Part shown: piece by piece, positions 1 to 8,880 of the stretch
Layout of the letters: the number at the start of each line of letters is the position of its first letter
Numbering within the stretch: the first letter of the stretch is position 1
From: Bog-375 sp049698695
GTDB taxonomy: Bacteria; Acidobacteriota; Terriglobia; Bryobacterales; Bryobacteraceae
NCBI GenBank assembly: GCA_049698695.1
Contig: JBAVYH010000100.1
Coordinates: forward strand, 1 to 64,000
Length of the DNA: 64,000 nucleotides
Direction: 5' to 3'
The notes under the pieces: generated by a model
What the model was told of the DNA's origin: nothing
The model's input: the letters and a program-made list of their open reading frames with translations, nothing else
Databases searched by the model: none
Position numbers and translations under genes: made by a program

Positions 1-861
1 CGCGAACTGCACGTTCGAGCCACCGGTGTCGACGCCGATCTCGCGCAGCACCGCGATGCTCGCGTTGCGCATGATCTGGTATCCCTTGTCGGTGAGCGTC
101 TGCGCCGGAGCGACCGTGATCGAATCGCCCGTGTGCACGCCCATCGGGTCGAAATTCTCGATGGGGCAGACGATGATGCAGTTGTCCGCCCGGTCGCGCA
201 TCACCTCCAGCTCGAATTCCTTCCAGCCCAGCGCGCTCTCTTCGATCAGCACCTCGTGGACCGGCGACAACGCCAGCCCGCGCTCCAGGATTTCGTCCAG
301 ATCCTCCCTGTTGTACGCGATGCCGCCGCCGGTGCCGCCCAGCGTGAAACTGGGCCGCAGGATGCACGGGAAGCCGATCCCCGCCGCGAACTCCCGCCCG
401 CGTTCCAGGCTGTTGACGAGCTGCGATTCCGGCGTTTCCAGGCCGATCTTGCGCATCGCGTCCTTGAACAGGAGCCGGTCCTCGGCCTTCTTGATGGCGT
501 CGATCTTGGCGCCGATCAGCTCCACGCCGTATTTTTCCAGCACCCCGGTCTCGGCCAGCTCCACCGAAAGGTTGAGGCCGGTCTGCCCGCCCACGGTGGA
601 AAGCAGCGCGTCGGGGTGCTCGCGGCGGATGATCTCTTCGAGATAAGGCACGGTGAGCGGTTCGACGTAGGTTTTGTCGGCCAGCTCCGGGTCCGTCATG
701 ATGGTGGCCGGATTGGAATTGACCAGCACCACTTGGAAACCGTCGGCGCGCAGCGCCTTGGCCGCCTGCGTTCCCGAGTAGTCGAACTCGCAGGCTTGGC
801 CGATGACGATCGGGCCGGAGCCGATTATCAGGATGCGATGGAGATCGTTGCGTCGCGGCAT
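1..861 (-). CDS. carB: Carbamoyl-phosphate synthase large subunit, N-terminal part (runs off the window)
   Basis: The large subunit makes carbamoyl phosphate from bicarbonate, ammonia supplied by CarA, and two ATP, feeding pyrimidine and arginine synthesis in the cytoplasm. Only the first 287 codons are in the window; family members have about 1070 residues. The translation opens MPRRNDLHRILIIGSGPIVI, a typical pre-ATP-grasp start, followed by NSNPATIMTD, STVGGQTGLN, the ATP-binding loop PSFTLGGTGGG, and MGVHTGDSITVAPAQTLTD. The ATG at 861-859 lies 3 nt after the carA stop, so carA and carB form one minus-strand operon in the order carA-carB. The identity is secure; the missing C-terminus is only a window edge. 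Confidence 0.97.
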   Translation of the reverse strand, partial: MPRRNDLHRILIIGSGPIVIGQACEFDYSGTQAAKALRADGFQVVLVNSNPATIMTDPELADKTYVEPLTVPYLEEIIRREHPDALLSTVGGQTGLNLSVELAETGVLEKYGVELIGAKIDAIKKAEDRLLFKDAMRKIGLETPESQLVNSLERGREFAAGIGFPCILRPSFTLGGTGGGIAYNREDLDEILERGLALSPVHEVLIEESALGWKEFELEVMRDRADNCIIVCPIENFDPMGVHTGDSITVAPAQTLTDKGYQIMRNASIAVLREIGVDTGGSNVQFA

Positions 862-864
862 CCG

Positions 865-2007
865 TTATTTCCCCGCTCCCGGCCGGCTCTCGTGCATAAG
901 CTTGATGAATTCGTCGAACAGGTAGTGAGAATCGTGCGGGCCGGGCGCCGCCTCCGGGTGATATTGCACGCAGAATGCCGGATGCCGGCGATGACGGAAG
1001 CCCTCCAGTGTGTGGTCGTTCAAATTCCAGTGGGTGATTTCCACGTCGTTCGCGTTGAGCGAATCGGGGTCGACGGCAAAGCCGTGATTGTGCGACGTGA
1101 TCTCCACCTTCTTGGTGAGCTCGTTGCGCACCGGGTGGTTGGCACCGCGGTGGCCGAATTTCAGCTTGTACGTTTTGCCGCCAAAGGCGAGGCCCAGCAA
1201 CTGGTGGCCCAGGCAGATGCCGAACACCGGCTTGCGGCCGATCAGCTTGCGAATGTTGGCCACTTGCGCGACCAGCGGTTCGGGGTCGCCGGGGCCGTTC
1301 GACAGGAAGACGCCGTCGGGCGCGAGCGCGAGCACATCTTCGGCCGAGGTGAGGGCAGGAACCACGGTGACGCGGCAGCCGGCCTGCACCAGGCGGCGCA
1401 GAATATTGTGCTTGATGCCGTAATCGTATGCCACCACGTGGTAGCGGACTTCCGCGGGCCTGCCGACCCGCTGTGATGGCGAGCACGGTTCCACCGGCGC
1501 GGCCCATTCGTAAGGCTCGGGCGTGCTCACGCGGCTGGCCAGATCGAGCCCGGCCATGGTCGGAATCGAGCGGGCCTTCTGAACCAGCTTCTCCGCATCC
1601 GCTTCCACCGCCGAGAGAACCCCGCGCATCACCCCGCGGCTGCGCAGATGGCGCACCAGGGCGCGCGTGTCCAGGTCCGAAATGATGGGAACGCCGTTTG
1701 CGCCCAGGAACTCCCCGGCCGGGGTATCGGAGCGCCAGTTACTCGCCAGCGGCGAAAACTCGCGCACCGCCAGCCCCTCGATGTAAGGGTGCAGGCTCTC
1801 GTTGTCGTCGCGGCTGGTGCCATAGTTGCCGATCTGCGGGTTGGTGAGGATGACGATCTGGCCGGAGTAAGAAGGATCGGTGAATACTTCCTGGTAGCCG
1901 GTGAGCGCGGTGTTGAATACGACTTCGCCGGCGCGCTCGGCGGGCGCACCAAAACTCCGGCCCTCGAAGACCGTTCCGTCTTCCAGGGCGAGGATTGCAG
2001 AATTCAA
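865..2007 (-). CDS. carA: Carbamoyl-phosphate synthase small (glutaminase) subunit
   Basis: CarA hydrolyses glutamine and channels ammonia to CarB. The 380 residues match the normal family length. The N-terminal CPSase small-subunit domain (about 1-150, with FNTALTGYQEV and NPQIGNYG) is followed by a class I glutamine amidotransferase domain. The nucleophile is Cys265 in GICLGHQ and the rest of the triad is His350 and Glu352 in QYHPEAAPGPHD. The gene is upstream of carB with a 3 nt gap. The region before its start (2008-2535) is a divergent intergenic space shared with the ABC-transporter gene; no PyrR or arginine operator was recognised there. Confidence 0.97.
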   Translation of the reverse strand: MNSAILALEDGTVFEGRSFGAPAERAGEVVFNTALTGYQEVFTDPSYSGQIVILTNPQIGNYGTSRDDNESLHPYIEGLAVREFSPLASNWRSDTPAGEFLGANGVPIISDLDTRALVRHLRSRGVMRGVLSAVEADAEKLVQKARSIPTMAGLDLASRVSTPEPYEWAAPVEPCSPSQRVGRPAEVRYHVVAYDYGIKHNILRRLVQAGCRVTVVPALTSAEDVLALAPDGVFLSNGPGDPEPLVAQVANIRKLIGRKPVFGICLGHQLLGLAFGGKTYKLKFGHRGANHPVRNELTKKVEITSHNHGFAVDPDSLNANDVEITHWNLNDHTLEGFRHRRHPAFCVQYHPEAAPGPHDSHYLFDEFIKLMHESRPGAGK

Positions 2008-2172
2008 GTAGGCTGTTCCTCCTGGGGAGTGGGTAATGCCTATTTTAGCAGGTTAGGAAAAAACTCGGATCGGGTTGCGCGCCGTACGGGTGTGCGACGC
2101 AGAAATGGCGAAAACTCTCGATTCCTAGTGAAATCGCATGAATCTGAGTATAGGGGTACACAAGGCTCCGGC

Positions 2173-2200
2173 CTCTGAGCGAGGCCCTCTGAGCGAGGCC
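2173..2200. repeat. 14-nt direct tandem repeat, two copies
   Basis: The unit CTCTGAGCGAGGCC occurs twice in perfect tandem (2173-2186 and 2187-2200) in the carA/ABC divergent spacer. The role is unknown; it could be a replication-slippage product. Confidence 0.8.
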
Positions 2201-2262
2201 CTTGACACGCCGCCCGAACAGGCGCATATTCCAATTGGAGACAATTTGGTTCTGTTCTCCGC

Positions 2263-2279
2263 TACCCCTGTACGGGGTA
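2263..2279. repeat. Short palindrome in the divergent spacer
   Basis: TACCCCTGTACGGGGTA forms a 6-bp stem with a short loop. It could be a regulator site or a weak hairpin; nothing in the sequence decides between these. Confidence 0.45.
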
Positions 2280-2535
2280 CTCTAACGGCAAGGAGGAACT
2301 GCATAGACACAGTCCACCTTCGAGGGGCGGCTTCCAGTTTCTTTGGCCGGAGGGCTTCTGAGCCGTGACGCGCCGTTAAGCTTTGCTTGGATGTGGCGCC
2401 GCGGCTTTAGCCGCAGTCGTTGAGGCTCACGAGCTGAGGTTTTTCCGGGAAGCCCTGGCGGTCGCCCCCGTTCTTTTGATCCCCACGTTTTCTTCCACGC
2501 GCACTTCCGCTACACTGGTCTTTCGTTTGGCCGCC

Positions 2536-3843
2536 GTGAACGCCGTCGAGTTCCAAGCAGTTTCCAAGAGCTACGCCATGTACCGCGCGCCGGGCGATCG
2601 GCTGAAGGAACTCGCGTCCTTCAACCGCCTCAAGCGGCACACCGATTTCTGGGCCCTGCACGACGTCACTTTTGAGATTCGTCGCGGCGAAACCTTCTGC
2701 ATCGTCGGCGAAAACGGCTCCGGCAAGAGCACGCTGCTGCAAATCGTCGCCGGCATCCTGGAACCGACCAGCGGTTCCGTCCAGGTTCACGGGCTCGTTT
2801 CGGCGCTGCTCGAGCTCGGCGCTGGTTTCAACCCGGAGTTCAGCGGGCGCGACAACGTGTACTTGAACGGCTCCATCCTTGGCCTCACCACGCGGCAGAT
2901 CGATCAACGCTATCGCGACATCGAATCGTTCGCCGAGATCGGCGAGTTCATTCGCCAGCCGGTCAAGACTTACTCGAGCGGCATGGTGGTGCGGCTGGCC
3001 TTCGCCGTCGCCATCCACGTCGATCCGGAGATTCTGCTGGTGGATGAAGCGCTGGCCGTGGGCGACATCTATTTCCGCCAGCGCTGCATGCGCAAGGTGC
3101 ACGAGTTGCGGGCGCGCGGCGTTACCATTCTCTTCGTGTCGCACGCCGTCAGCGACGTCAAAGCCATTGGCGACCGGGCGCTGTGGCTCGACCGCGGCCG
3201 CATCGCGCAAATCGGCGAACCGGCCGATGTGGTCTCCCGTTACCTCGCCGCCATGACGGAAAAGGATTCGAGCTACCGGCTTTCGGGGTCGTCCGCCGCG
3301 CCGTCGAGCGCGTCGGCCACTGCAGTGCGCGCGCCCGAGATTGTCGAAACCATCCCCAACATCGACCACCGCTTTGGCGACGGCCGCGCTGAAATCCTCG
3401 GCATCGCCGTGCTCGATGAACAGGGCCGGCCGCTTCAGTTGCTCGAACCCATGTCGCGCATCGTGGTGCGCATCAGCGCGCGCGCCAAGGGACCGGTCCC
3501 GATGCCGATGATCGGCTTCATGCTGCGCAACCAGTTGGGCATGGACTTCTCGGGCACCAACACGGCGCGCGAAGGCAGCCCGGTGCCGCCGCTCCAGGCC
3601 GGCGATACCGTGACGGTGGATTTCCACCTCGAGCTGCCCGAGCTGTACCCCGCCTCGTTCTCTTTTTCCCCCGCCATTGCCGATGGCCCGCTGACCGGCT
3701 ATACGATGTGCGACTGGATCGACAATGCCATCGCGTTGCAGATGAGCCGCACCGAGAGCCCGATCTACGGTTACGTTCATCTGCCGTGCCGCGTGGAAAT
3801 CAACGCGCGCCTGGCGCCGGAAGTGGAGCCGAGCCTTGGCTGA
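2536..3843 (+). CDS. ABC transporter ATP-binding protein, Wzt/KpsT type, with C-terminal glycan-binding domain
   Basis: This ATPase would energise export of lipid-linked polysaccharide (O-antigen or teichoic-acid type) across the inner membrane. The GTG at 2536 starts VNAVEFQAVSKSY, where the ABC domain begins; frames open further upstream but that extension looks non-coding. Walker A is GENGSGKST (Lys64), the signature is YSSGM, and Walker B is ILLVDEALAVGD. The extra region from about residue 270 to 435 is a beta-rich Wzt-C-like domain, which in known systems reads the modified non-reducing end of the glycan. The gene overlaps the methyltransferase by 8 nt. No Wzm-type permease lies next to it, which is unusual. 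Confidence 0.88.
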   Translation: MNAVEFQAVSKSYAMYRAPGDRLKELASFNRLKRHTDFWALHDVTFEIRRGETFCIVGENGSGKSTLLQIVAGILEPTSGSVQVHGLVSALLELGAGFNPEFSGRDNVYLNGSILGLTTRQIDQRYRDIESFAEIGEFIRQPVKTYSSGMVVRLAFAVAIHVDPEILLVDEALAVGDIYFRQRCMRKVHELRARGVTILFVSHAVSDVKAIGDRALWLDRGRIAQIGEPADVVSRYLAAMTEKDSSYRLSGSSAAPSSASATAVRAPEIVETIPNIDHRFGDGRAEILGIAVLDEQGRPLQLLEPMSRIVVRISARAKGPVPMPMIGFMLRNQLGMDFSGTNTAREGSPVPPLQAGDTVTVDFHLELPELYPASFSFSPAIADGPLTGYTMCDWIDNAIALQMSRTESPIYGYVHLPCRVEINARLAPEVEPSLG

Positions 3844-5074
3844 GTTCACCGGCGAGCGTCTGATTCCCGGCCAGGTGGATGTCGATCTGCTCAACGAGCA
3901 CCTGGCGCGCTATGCCTTCGCGGCCCGCCTGGCGCACGGCAAGCGGACGCTCGACGCCGGTTGCGGCGCCGGCTACGGATCGGCCGAACTGGCCGCACAT
4001 GCCGATTCGGTGACCGGCGCCGATGTGGCCGCCGAAGCCATGGAGTTCGCCCGCGCCCACTACCGCCTGCCCAATCTCGCCTTCGAGCAGGCTTCCTGCG
4101 ACCAACTGCCGCATCCCGATGCGTGCTTCGACCTGGTGGTGGCCTTCGAGGTGATCGAGCACCTCGAGCGCTGGCACGACTTCCTGCTGGAAGCCCGCCG
4201 CGTGCTCGCGCCAGGCGGCCAGTTGATCGTCTCCACGCCCAACAAGCTTTACTACACCGAATCGCGCGGCGCCCACGGCGCCAACCCGTTCCACGTGCAC
4301 GAATTCGATTTCGAGGAGTTCCGCGGTGCGCTCGAATCCGTCTTCCCGCACGTCACGCTGTTCCTCGAAAATCACGTCGAGGGGGTCACCTTCCAGCCGC
4401 ACCTGGCGGGCGAGACGGTGGAAACACGCGTCGATGCTGGCGATCCGCTGCCCGATGAGTCGCACTTCTTCGTCGCCGTCTGCGCCCACCGCCCGCAGGT
4501 CGGCAACCCAACCTTCGTATACGTGCCCCGCACCGCCAACGTGCTGCGCGAGCGCGAACGCCACATCGCCCTACTCGATGCGGAGCTCGCCCAGAAAAAC
4601 CAGTGGCTCGAAAAAGCCCAGCAGGATCTGGCCGAGTTCGACCGCCAGCAGCGGAAACTGTTGGGCGAGCTGGAGCAAAGCAATCAGTGGGCCGATGCGC
4701 TCAACCTCGAACTCGGGGAGCGCCGCGCGCGAGTGGACGAACTGCAGCAGGAGCTCGCTCGCGAGCAGGAAAACGCCCAGGCGCAGATTCGCCAGCTCGA
4801 ACAGGAGCTCGCCCAAAAGATCGAGTGGGCGCGCAGCCTCGATGCCGCGCTCGCAAAGGAGATCGCCGAAAAGAAACGCGCTGTCGACATGCTGCACGAA
4901 ACCGAGGCCGACTTGGCGGAACGCACCGCCTGGGCGCAGCGTCTCGAGGGCGAAGTGACGGGGTTGCGCGAGGAGCTGGCCCGCGTCTCGGCCCAGTTGG
5001 CGCTGTACCAGGCATCGCGTTGGGTCAAGCTGGGCAAGAAGGTCGGCCTCGGCCCTGAATCCCGCGCCAGTTGA
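3836..5074 (+). CDS. SAM-dependent methyltransferase with a long C-terminal coiled coil
   Basis: This is a class I methyltransferase: residues about 35-150 hold the SAM-binding loop DAGCGAGYGS and the FDLVVAFEVIEHLE segment. From about residue 235 to 390 the protein is almost pure heptad-like coiled coil (rows of E, Q, L, A and R, including QKNQWLEKAQQDLAEFDRQ). The start is TTG at 3836, inside the 3' end of the Wzt gene, so translation is probably coupled; the next gene starts 1 nt after the stop. In O-antigen systems of the WbdD kind, a terminal methyltransferase joined to a coiled coil caps the glycan and measures its length, and a Wzt with a C-terminal domain exports the capped chain. That role here is an inference from the arrangement. 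Confidence 0.85.
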   Translation: MAEFTGERLIPGQVDVDLLNEHLARYAFAARLAHGKRTLDAGCGAGYGSAELAAHADSVTGADVAAEAMEFARAHYRLPNLAFEQASCDQLPHPDACFDLVVAFEVIEHLERWHDFLLEARRVLAPGGQLIVSTPNKLYYTESRGAHGANPFHVHEFDFEEFRGALESVFPHVTLFLENHVEGVTFQPHLAGETVETRVDAGDPLPDESHFFVAVCAHRPQVGNPTFVYVPRTANVLRERERHIALLDAELAQKNQWLEKAQQDLAEFDRQQRKLLGELEQSNQWADALNLELGERRARVDELQQELAREQENAQAQIRQLEQELAQKIEWARSLDAALAKEIAEKKRAVDMLHETEADLAERTAWAQRLEGEVTGLREELARVSAQLALYQASRWVKLGKKVGLGPESRAS

Positions 5075-5075
5075 C

Positions 5076-7448
5076 ATGCTCTTCTTGAAACGCCTGTTGC
5101 GCGCGCTGCCGCTGCTGGTCCTCTCGCCGTTGCTGGTGGCCGGGAGTCTCCTCGCCCTTTGGCTTGCCGACGCCCTTTCGTTCCTGGTGCGCGGGGTGCG
5201 AAGAATGCCGGGCGATCCGGCGGCGTCCGAGCGGGTGCCGGCCCCTGCGGCGGCCAGCGTGGTGATCCCGAACTGGAACGGCCGCGACCTGCTCGCCCGA
5301 TATCTGCCCTCGGTCATCACCGCGCTGGAGGGCAACCCGGCAAATGAGGTCATCGTCGTCGACAACGGGTCCACCGACGATAGCGCCGCCTACGTGCGGG
5401 CGCATTTTCCGCAAGTCAAGCTGGTGGCACTCAAGCGCAACCTCGGCTTCGGCGGCGGCTCGAATGCGGGCTTCCGCGCGGCGGTGAACGATGTCGTGGT
5501 CCTGCTCAACAACGACATGCGCGCGGAGCCCGATTTTCTGGCGCCGCTGCTCGAAGGGTTCGCCGATCCGGCGGCTTTCGCCGTCTCCTGCCAAATCTTT
5601 TTCAAGGACCCCGCAAAGGTTCGCGAGGAAACCGGCCTGACGCAGGGGTGCTGGCAGGATGGAGCGTTGCGCGTGGGTCATCGTGCCGACCCGGCGGTGA
5701 CGGACCTGTTTCCCTGCTTCTACGGCGGCGGAGGATCGTGCGCGTTCGACCGGCGCAAATTCCTTGTGCTGGGAGGCTTCGACGCGCTGTTCCAGCCCTT
5801 CTACTTCGAAGATACCGACCTTGGCTACATGGCGTGGAAGCGCGGCTGGAAAGTGCTCTACCAGCCGCGCAGCGTGGTTCACCATGAGCACCGCGGCACC
5901 ATCGGCAAGACCTTCGGCGAGGATTTCATCCAAGGCGTCGTCAAGAGAAACGGGCTGCTGTTCGCCTGGAAGAACATTCACGAGTGGCGGCGCCTGGCCG
6001 GCCATTTTGCGTTCACCTGGGCGGGGGCCCTGCTGAGCGTGATCTTCGGCGAGGTGACGGGCCGGCCCACTTTCGCCGCCCTGGGGCGCGCTTTCCTGCG
6101 GTTGCCCCAGGCCGTGCGCGCGCGTTGGCGGGCCCGCGCGCTCGCAGCGGTCAGCGACACGGAGGCCTTCCGCCGTCCCCTGGGAGGCTATTTTCGCGAT
6201 CAATTTGCTGTGCTTCCAGCCGCGCCTGAGCCGCTGCGCGTGCTTTTCGTTTCGCCCTATCCCATTTGCCCGCCGGTGCATGGCGGCGGCGTATTCATGT
6301 ATCAAACATTGCACGAGCTGGCCGGCCTGGCCGAAGTGCACGTCGCCGGCTTGCTCGACTTTGCCTGGCAGGAAAAGGACAACCTCGAGCTTCGCCAGTT
6401 CTGCGCCTCGGCGGAATGGCTGGTGCGCCCCAGCGGCCATCCCAAGAGCGGCGGCCCGCTGGAGCCGTACGCCGTGCGCGAGTTTCACAACGAAGACCTG
6501 GAATGGCTAATTCACCGCCAGATCTACTTGCAGCGGATCGACGTGGTGCAGCTCGAATACACCGTGCTGGCGCAATATCACTGCGACTTCCGGCGCATCG
6601 CGGTGGTCCTGTTCGAACACGATATTTATTTCCAATCCATCGGCCGCGGCCTGGGCCGCATGGCCGGCCTCACCGCCGAGCTGAAGGCGCGCGGCGAATA
6701 TCTGCGCGCGCTGCGCTACGAGTTGCGCACGCTGCCCCGCTTCGACCAGGTGCAAGTTTGTACGGCGGCCAATCGCGAATACCTGCTCGGCTTCCTGCCG
6801 CGCCTGGCCCCGCGGGTCGCGACCGGACTTCGCGCCGGCATCGACGTCTCACGCTACAGCTTTCGCTCCGAGGGCCGCGAGCCGTTCACCATGCTGTTTG
6901 TCGGCAGCTTCCGCCACGATCCCAACCGCGCCGCGCTCGACTGGTTCGTGCATGAAGTGCTGCCGCTGATTGTCGCCCGCCAACCGCGCGCGCGCCTGGT
7001 GATCGTTGGGTCCGATCCGCCGCCCGCCCACACTTACGCCGATTACGCTGCCCACCTGGAAATGCTGGGCACGGTGGCGGACATTCGCGAACCATTGGAA
7101 CGTTTCGCCGTCTTCGTCTGCCCGGTGCTGAGCGGCTCCGGCGTGCGGGTCAAGCTGCTGGAAGCTTACGCCGCGGGCATCCCTGTGGTTTCCACGGCGG
7201 TCGGCGCGGAAGGATTGGCGGCCGAAGATGGCCAATTTTGCGCGCTGGCCGACTCAGCGGAGGCCTTCGCCGCGCGCGTTATCGACCTGTTCGCGAACCC
7301 TGCGGAAGCCGCCGCGATGGCCGCCCGCGCCCGCGCCGAGGTGGAAGCCAACTGGGCAATGGCCGCTCTCACCCGCAACCTGGTCGAGGGCTACCGCCGC
7401 CTGGTGTACCAAAAGCGCGAAGCGCAGCTCGCCCTGCCCCTGGCTTAA
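5076..7448 (+). CDS. Two-domain glycosyltransferase (GT2 + GT4) with N-terminal membrane segment
   Basis: The 790-residue protein fuses two sugar transferases. After a hydrophobic N-terminal segment (about 5-40) comes a GT-A/GT2 domain (about 60-330) with SVVIPNWNGRDLL, VIVVDNGSTDDS, NLGFGGGSNAGF and the metal-site-like LLNNDMRAEPDF. A GT-B/GT4-like domain follows (about 385-780), opening RVLFVSPYPICPPVHGGG and ending with SGSGVRVKLLEAYAAGIPVV, the usual donor-binding region. It is the third gene of the Wzt-methyltransferase-glycosyltransferase run, so it probably adds two successive sugars to the same glycan. Acceptor and donors cannot be read from sequence. Confidence 0.88.
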   Translation: MLFLKRLLRALPLLVLSPLLVAGSLLALWLADALSFLVRGVRRMPGDPAASERVPAPAAASVVIPNWNGRDLLARYLPSVITALEGNPANEVIVVDNGSTDDSAAYVRAHFPQVKLVALKRNLGFGGGSNAGFRAAVNDVVVLLNNDMRAEPDFLAPLLEGFADPAAFAVSCQIFFKDPAKVREETGLTQGCWQDGALRVGHRADPAVTDLFPCFYGGGGSCAFDRRKFLVLGGFDALFQPFYFEDTDLGYMAWKRGWKVLYQPRSVVHHEHRGTIGKTFGEDFIQGVVKRNGLLFAWKNIHEWRRLAGHFAFTWAGALLSVIFGEVTGRPTFAALGRAFLRLPQAVRARWRARALAAVSDTEAFRRPLGGYFRDQFAVLPAAPEPLRVLFVSPYPICPPVHGGGVFMYQTLHELAGLAEVHVAGLLDFAWQEKDNLELRQFCASAEWLVRPSGHPKSGGPLEPYAVREFHNEDLEWLIHRQIYLQRIDVVQLEYTVLAQYHCDFRRIAVVLFEHDIYFQSIGRGLGRMAGLTAELKARGEYLRALRYELRTLPRFDQVQVCTAANREYLLGFLPRLAPRVATGLRAGIDVSRYSFRSEGREPFTMLFVGSFRHDPNRAALDWFVHEVLPLIVARQPRARLVIVGSDPPPAHTYADYAAHLEMLGTVADIREPLERFAVFVCPVLSGSGVRVKLLEAYAAGIPVVSTAVGAEGLAAEDGQFCALADSAEAFAARVIDLFANPAEAAAMAARARAEVEANWAMAALTRNLVEGYRRLVYQKREAQLALPLA

Positions 7449-7460
7449 CCTCAGTCCCGC

Positions 7461-8741
7461 TTATCCGCCGCCCGTCTCTTCCACCGCCGAGCCCGCGGTC
7501 GCCGCCCGTTGCGCCGCGATCAACTGATGTGCCGGACCGCGGATGCGCGCCCGCTGGGTCCAGTACACCACGGCCGCAATCATGCAGATGATGCCGCTGC
7601 CGGTTACCGTCCACGGGGCGCCGACCCGGCCGGCCGCCACGCCGGCCAGCAGCGCGCCGAACGGCGCCATTCCCATGAACACCATCGAATAGACCGCCAT
7701 CACCCGCCCGCGCAGCTCGTCGGGCACCATGCTCTGCAACAGCGTGTTTGACGAAGCCATCTCGATCATCATGCTGTATCCCACCGGCACCAGGATGCAG
7801 GCGGAAAGCCAGAACACCCGGGAGCAGGCAAATCCGATCAGCGTCGCGCCGAAGGCAAACGACGCCCTGGGCAGCCATCGGCCCAGCCCTTTCAACTCAG
7901 TGCGGCTGGCCAGCCGCAGCGCTCCGCCCAAGGCCCCTATTCCGGCACAGCCCATCAGCCAGCCCAGCGCGCGCGGCCCTCCATGGAGAATGCGGTCCGC
8001 GAAGATCGGCATCAGCACCGCGTACGGCATCCCGGTGAGGCTCACCACGCCCAGCAGCATCAGGATGGCTTGCACTGGCGTGTTGCGCGCCACGAAGCGG
8101 AATCCCTCCGCCACATCCGCCAGTGGGGATTCGCTGAGCCCGCCGCGCGCGTGCCCCTTCACCGTCATCAACAACAATCCGGTGATGACCGCGATGTAGC
8201 TCACCGCGTTGGCAAAAAAGCACCAGCCTTCGCCGATCGCCGCCACCAGGATTCCGGCGATGGCCGGGCCGATCACGCGTGACGCGTTGAACATCGAGGA
8301 ATTGAGCGCGATGGCGTTCATCAGGTCGGCCTTGCCCACCATTTCCACCTGAAACGCCTGGCGCGCCGGGATGTCGAAAGAGTTCACCACGCCCAGCAAC
8401 GCCGCCAGCACGAAAACATGCCAGACATGTACCGCTTTGGTGAGAGTGAGCGCCGCCAGGGCGAAAGCCAGCAGCATGGCAGCGGTTTGGGTGCCGATTA
8501 CCACGTTCCGCCGGCTGCGGCGGTCGGCCAGGATTCCACCCAGCGGCGCCAGGAAAAAGATCGGAATCTGACCCGCGAAACTCACCGCGCCCAGCAGCAC
8601 CGCGGAACCTGTCAGGCGGTACACCAGCCACGCCTGGGCAATGTTCTGCATCCAGGTGCCGATCAGGGAAATCAGTTGCCCGCCGAAAAAAAGCTGAAAA
8701 TTCCGGTACCCAAGGGCGCGCAGCGTCGCCGGGAGCTTCAT
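7461..8741 (-). CDS. MFS transporter, EntS/MFS_3 type
   Basis: This is an integral inner-membrane transporter of 426 residues with about 12 hydrophobic segments, the normal size for the major facilitator superfamily. The loop LADRRSRRNVV between helices 2 and 3 is the conserved MFS motif A region. SFDIPARQAFQVEMV and SNTLLQSMVPDELRGRVMAVY are typical of the EntS-like (MFS_3) branch, whose known members export siderophores or drugs. The substrate is not predictable. It converges on the glycosyltransferase gene with only 12 nt between, so it is a separate unit. Confidence 0.88.
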   Translation of the reverse strand: MKLPATLRALGYRNFQLFFGGQLISLIGTWMQNIAQAWLVYRLTGSAVLLGAVSFAGQIPIFFLAPLGGILADRRSRRNVVIGTQTAAMLLAFALAALTLTKAVHVWHVFVLAALLGVVNSFDIPARQAFQVEMVGKADLMNAIALNSSMFNASRVIGPAIAGILVAAIGEGWCFFANAVSYIAVITGLLLMTVKGHARGGLSESPLADVAEGFRFVARNTPVQAILMLLGVVSLTGMPYAVLMPIFADRILHGGPRALGWLMGCAGIGALGGALRLASRTELKGLGRWLPRASFAFGATLIGFACSRVFWLSACILVPVGYSMMIEMASSNTLLQSMVPDELRGRVMAVYSMVFMGMAPFGALLAGVAAGRVGAPWTVTGSGIICMIAAVVYWTQRARIRGPAHQLIAAQRAATAGSAVEETGGG

Positions 8742-8790
8742 TTAATCTCTATTGTAATGTGCTGCGATAAATCAGGCCGCCAGCGCGGTT

Positions 8791-8810
8791 GACAGACGAA
8801 AGCGTCTGTC
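8791..8810. repeat. Perfect 8-bp-stem hairpin
   Basis: GACAGACGAAAGCGTCTGTC folds into an 8-bp stem with an AAAG loop. It sits beside the dispersed palindrome at 8824-8849 and has the same design (8-bp stem, AAAG or CTTT loop), so it looks like a diverged member of the same repeat class. It lies between two minus-strand genes. Confidence 0.65.
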
Positions 8811-8823
8811 CCAGGTGGCGGGT

Positions 8824-8849
8824 GGGGCAGGCGCTTTCGCCTGCCAACC
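8824..8849. repeat. Dispersed 26-nt palindromic repeat (copy 1)
   Basis: The core GGCAGGCGCTTTCGCCTGCC is a near-perfect hairpin flanked by GG and AACC-type ends. The same 26 nt recurs exactly, in inverted orientation, at 56099-56124 and with one change at 56005-56030. All copies are intergenic, as expected for a REP-like element. Confidence 0.85.
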
Positions 8850-8880
8850 GATCTTGTCACCCTTTCCAGGCGCGCCGCGC

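Larger units (their letters stand above)
2008..2535. other. Divergent intergenic region between carA and the ABC ATPase gene
   Basis: This 528-nt stretch separates two divergently transcribed genes and probably carries both promoters. It holds a 14-nt tandem duplication (2173-2200) and a short perfect hairpin (2263-2279). Reading frames that cross it show no recognisable protein family and are treated as chance. I see no convincing sigma-70 pair or riboswitch. Confidence 0.5.
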
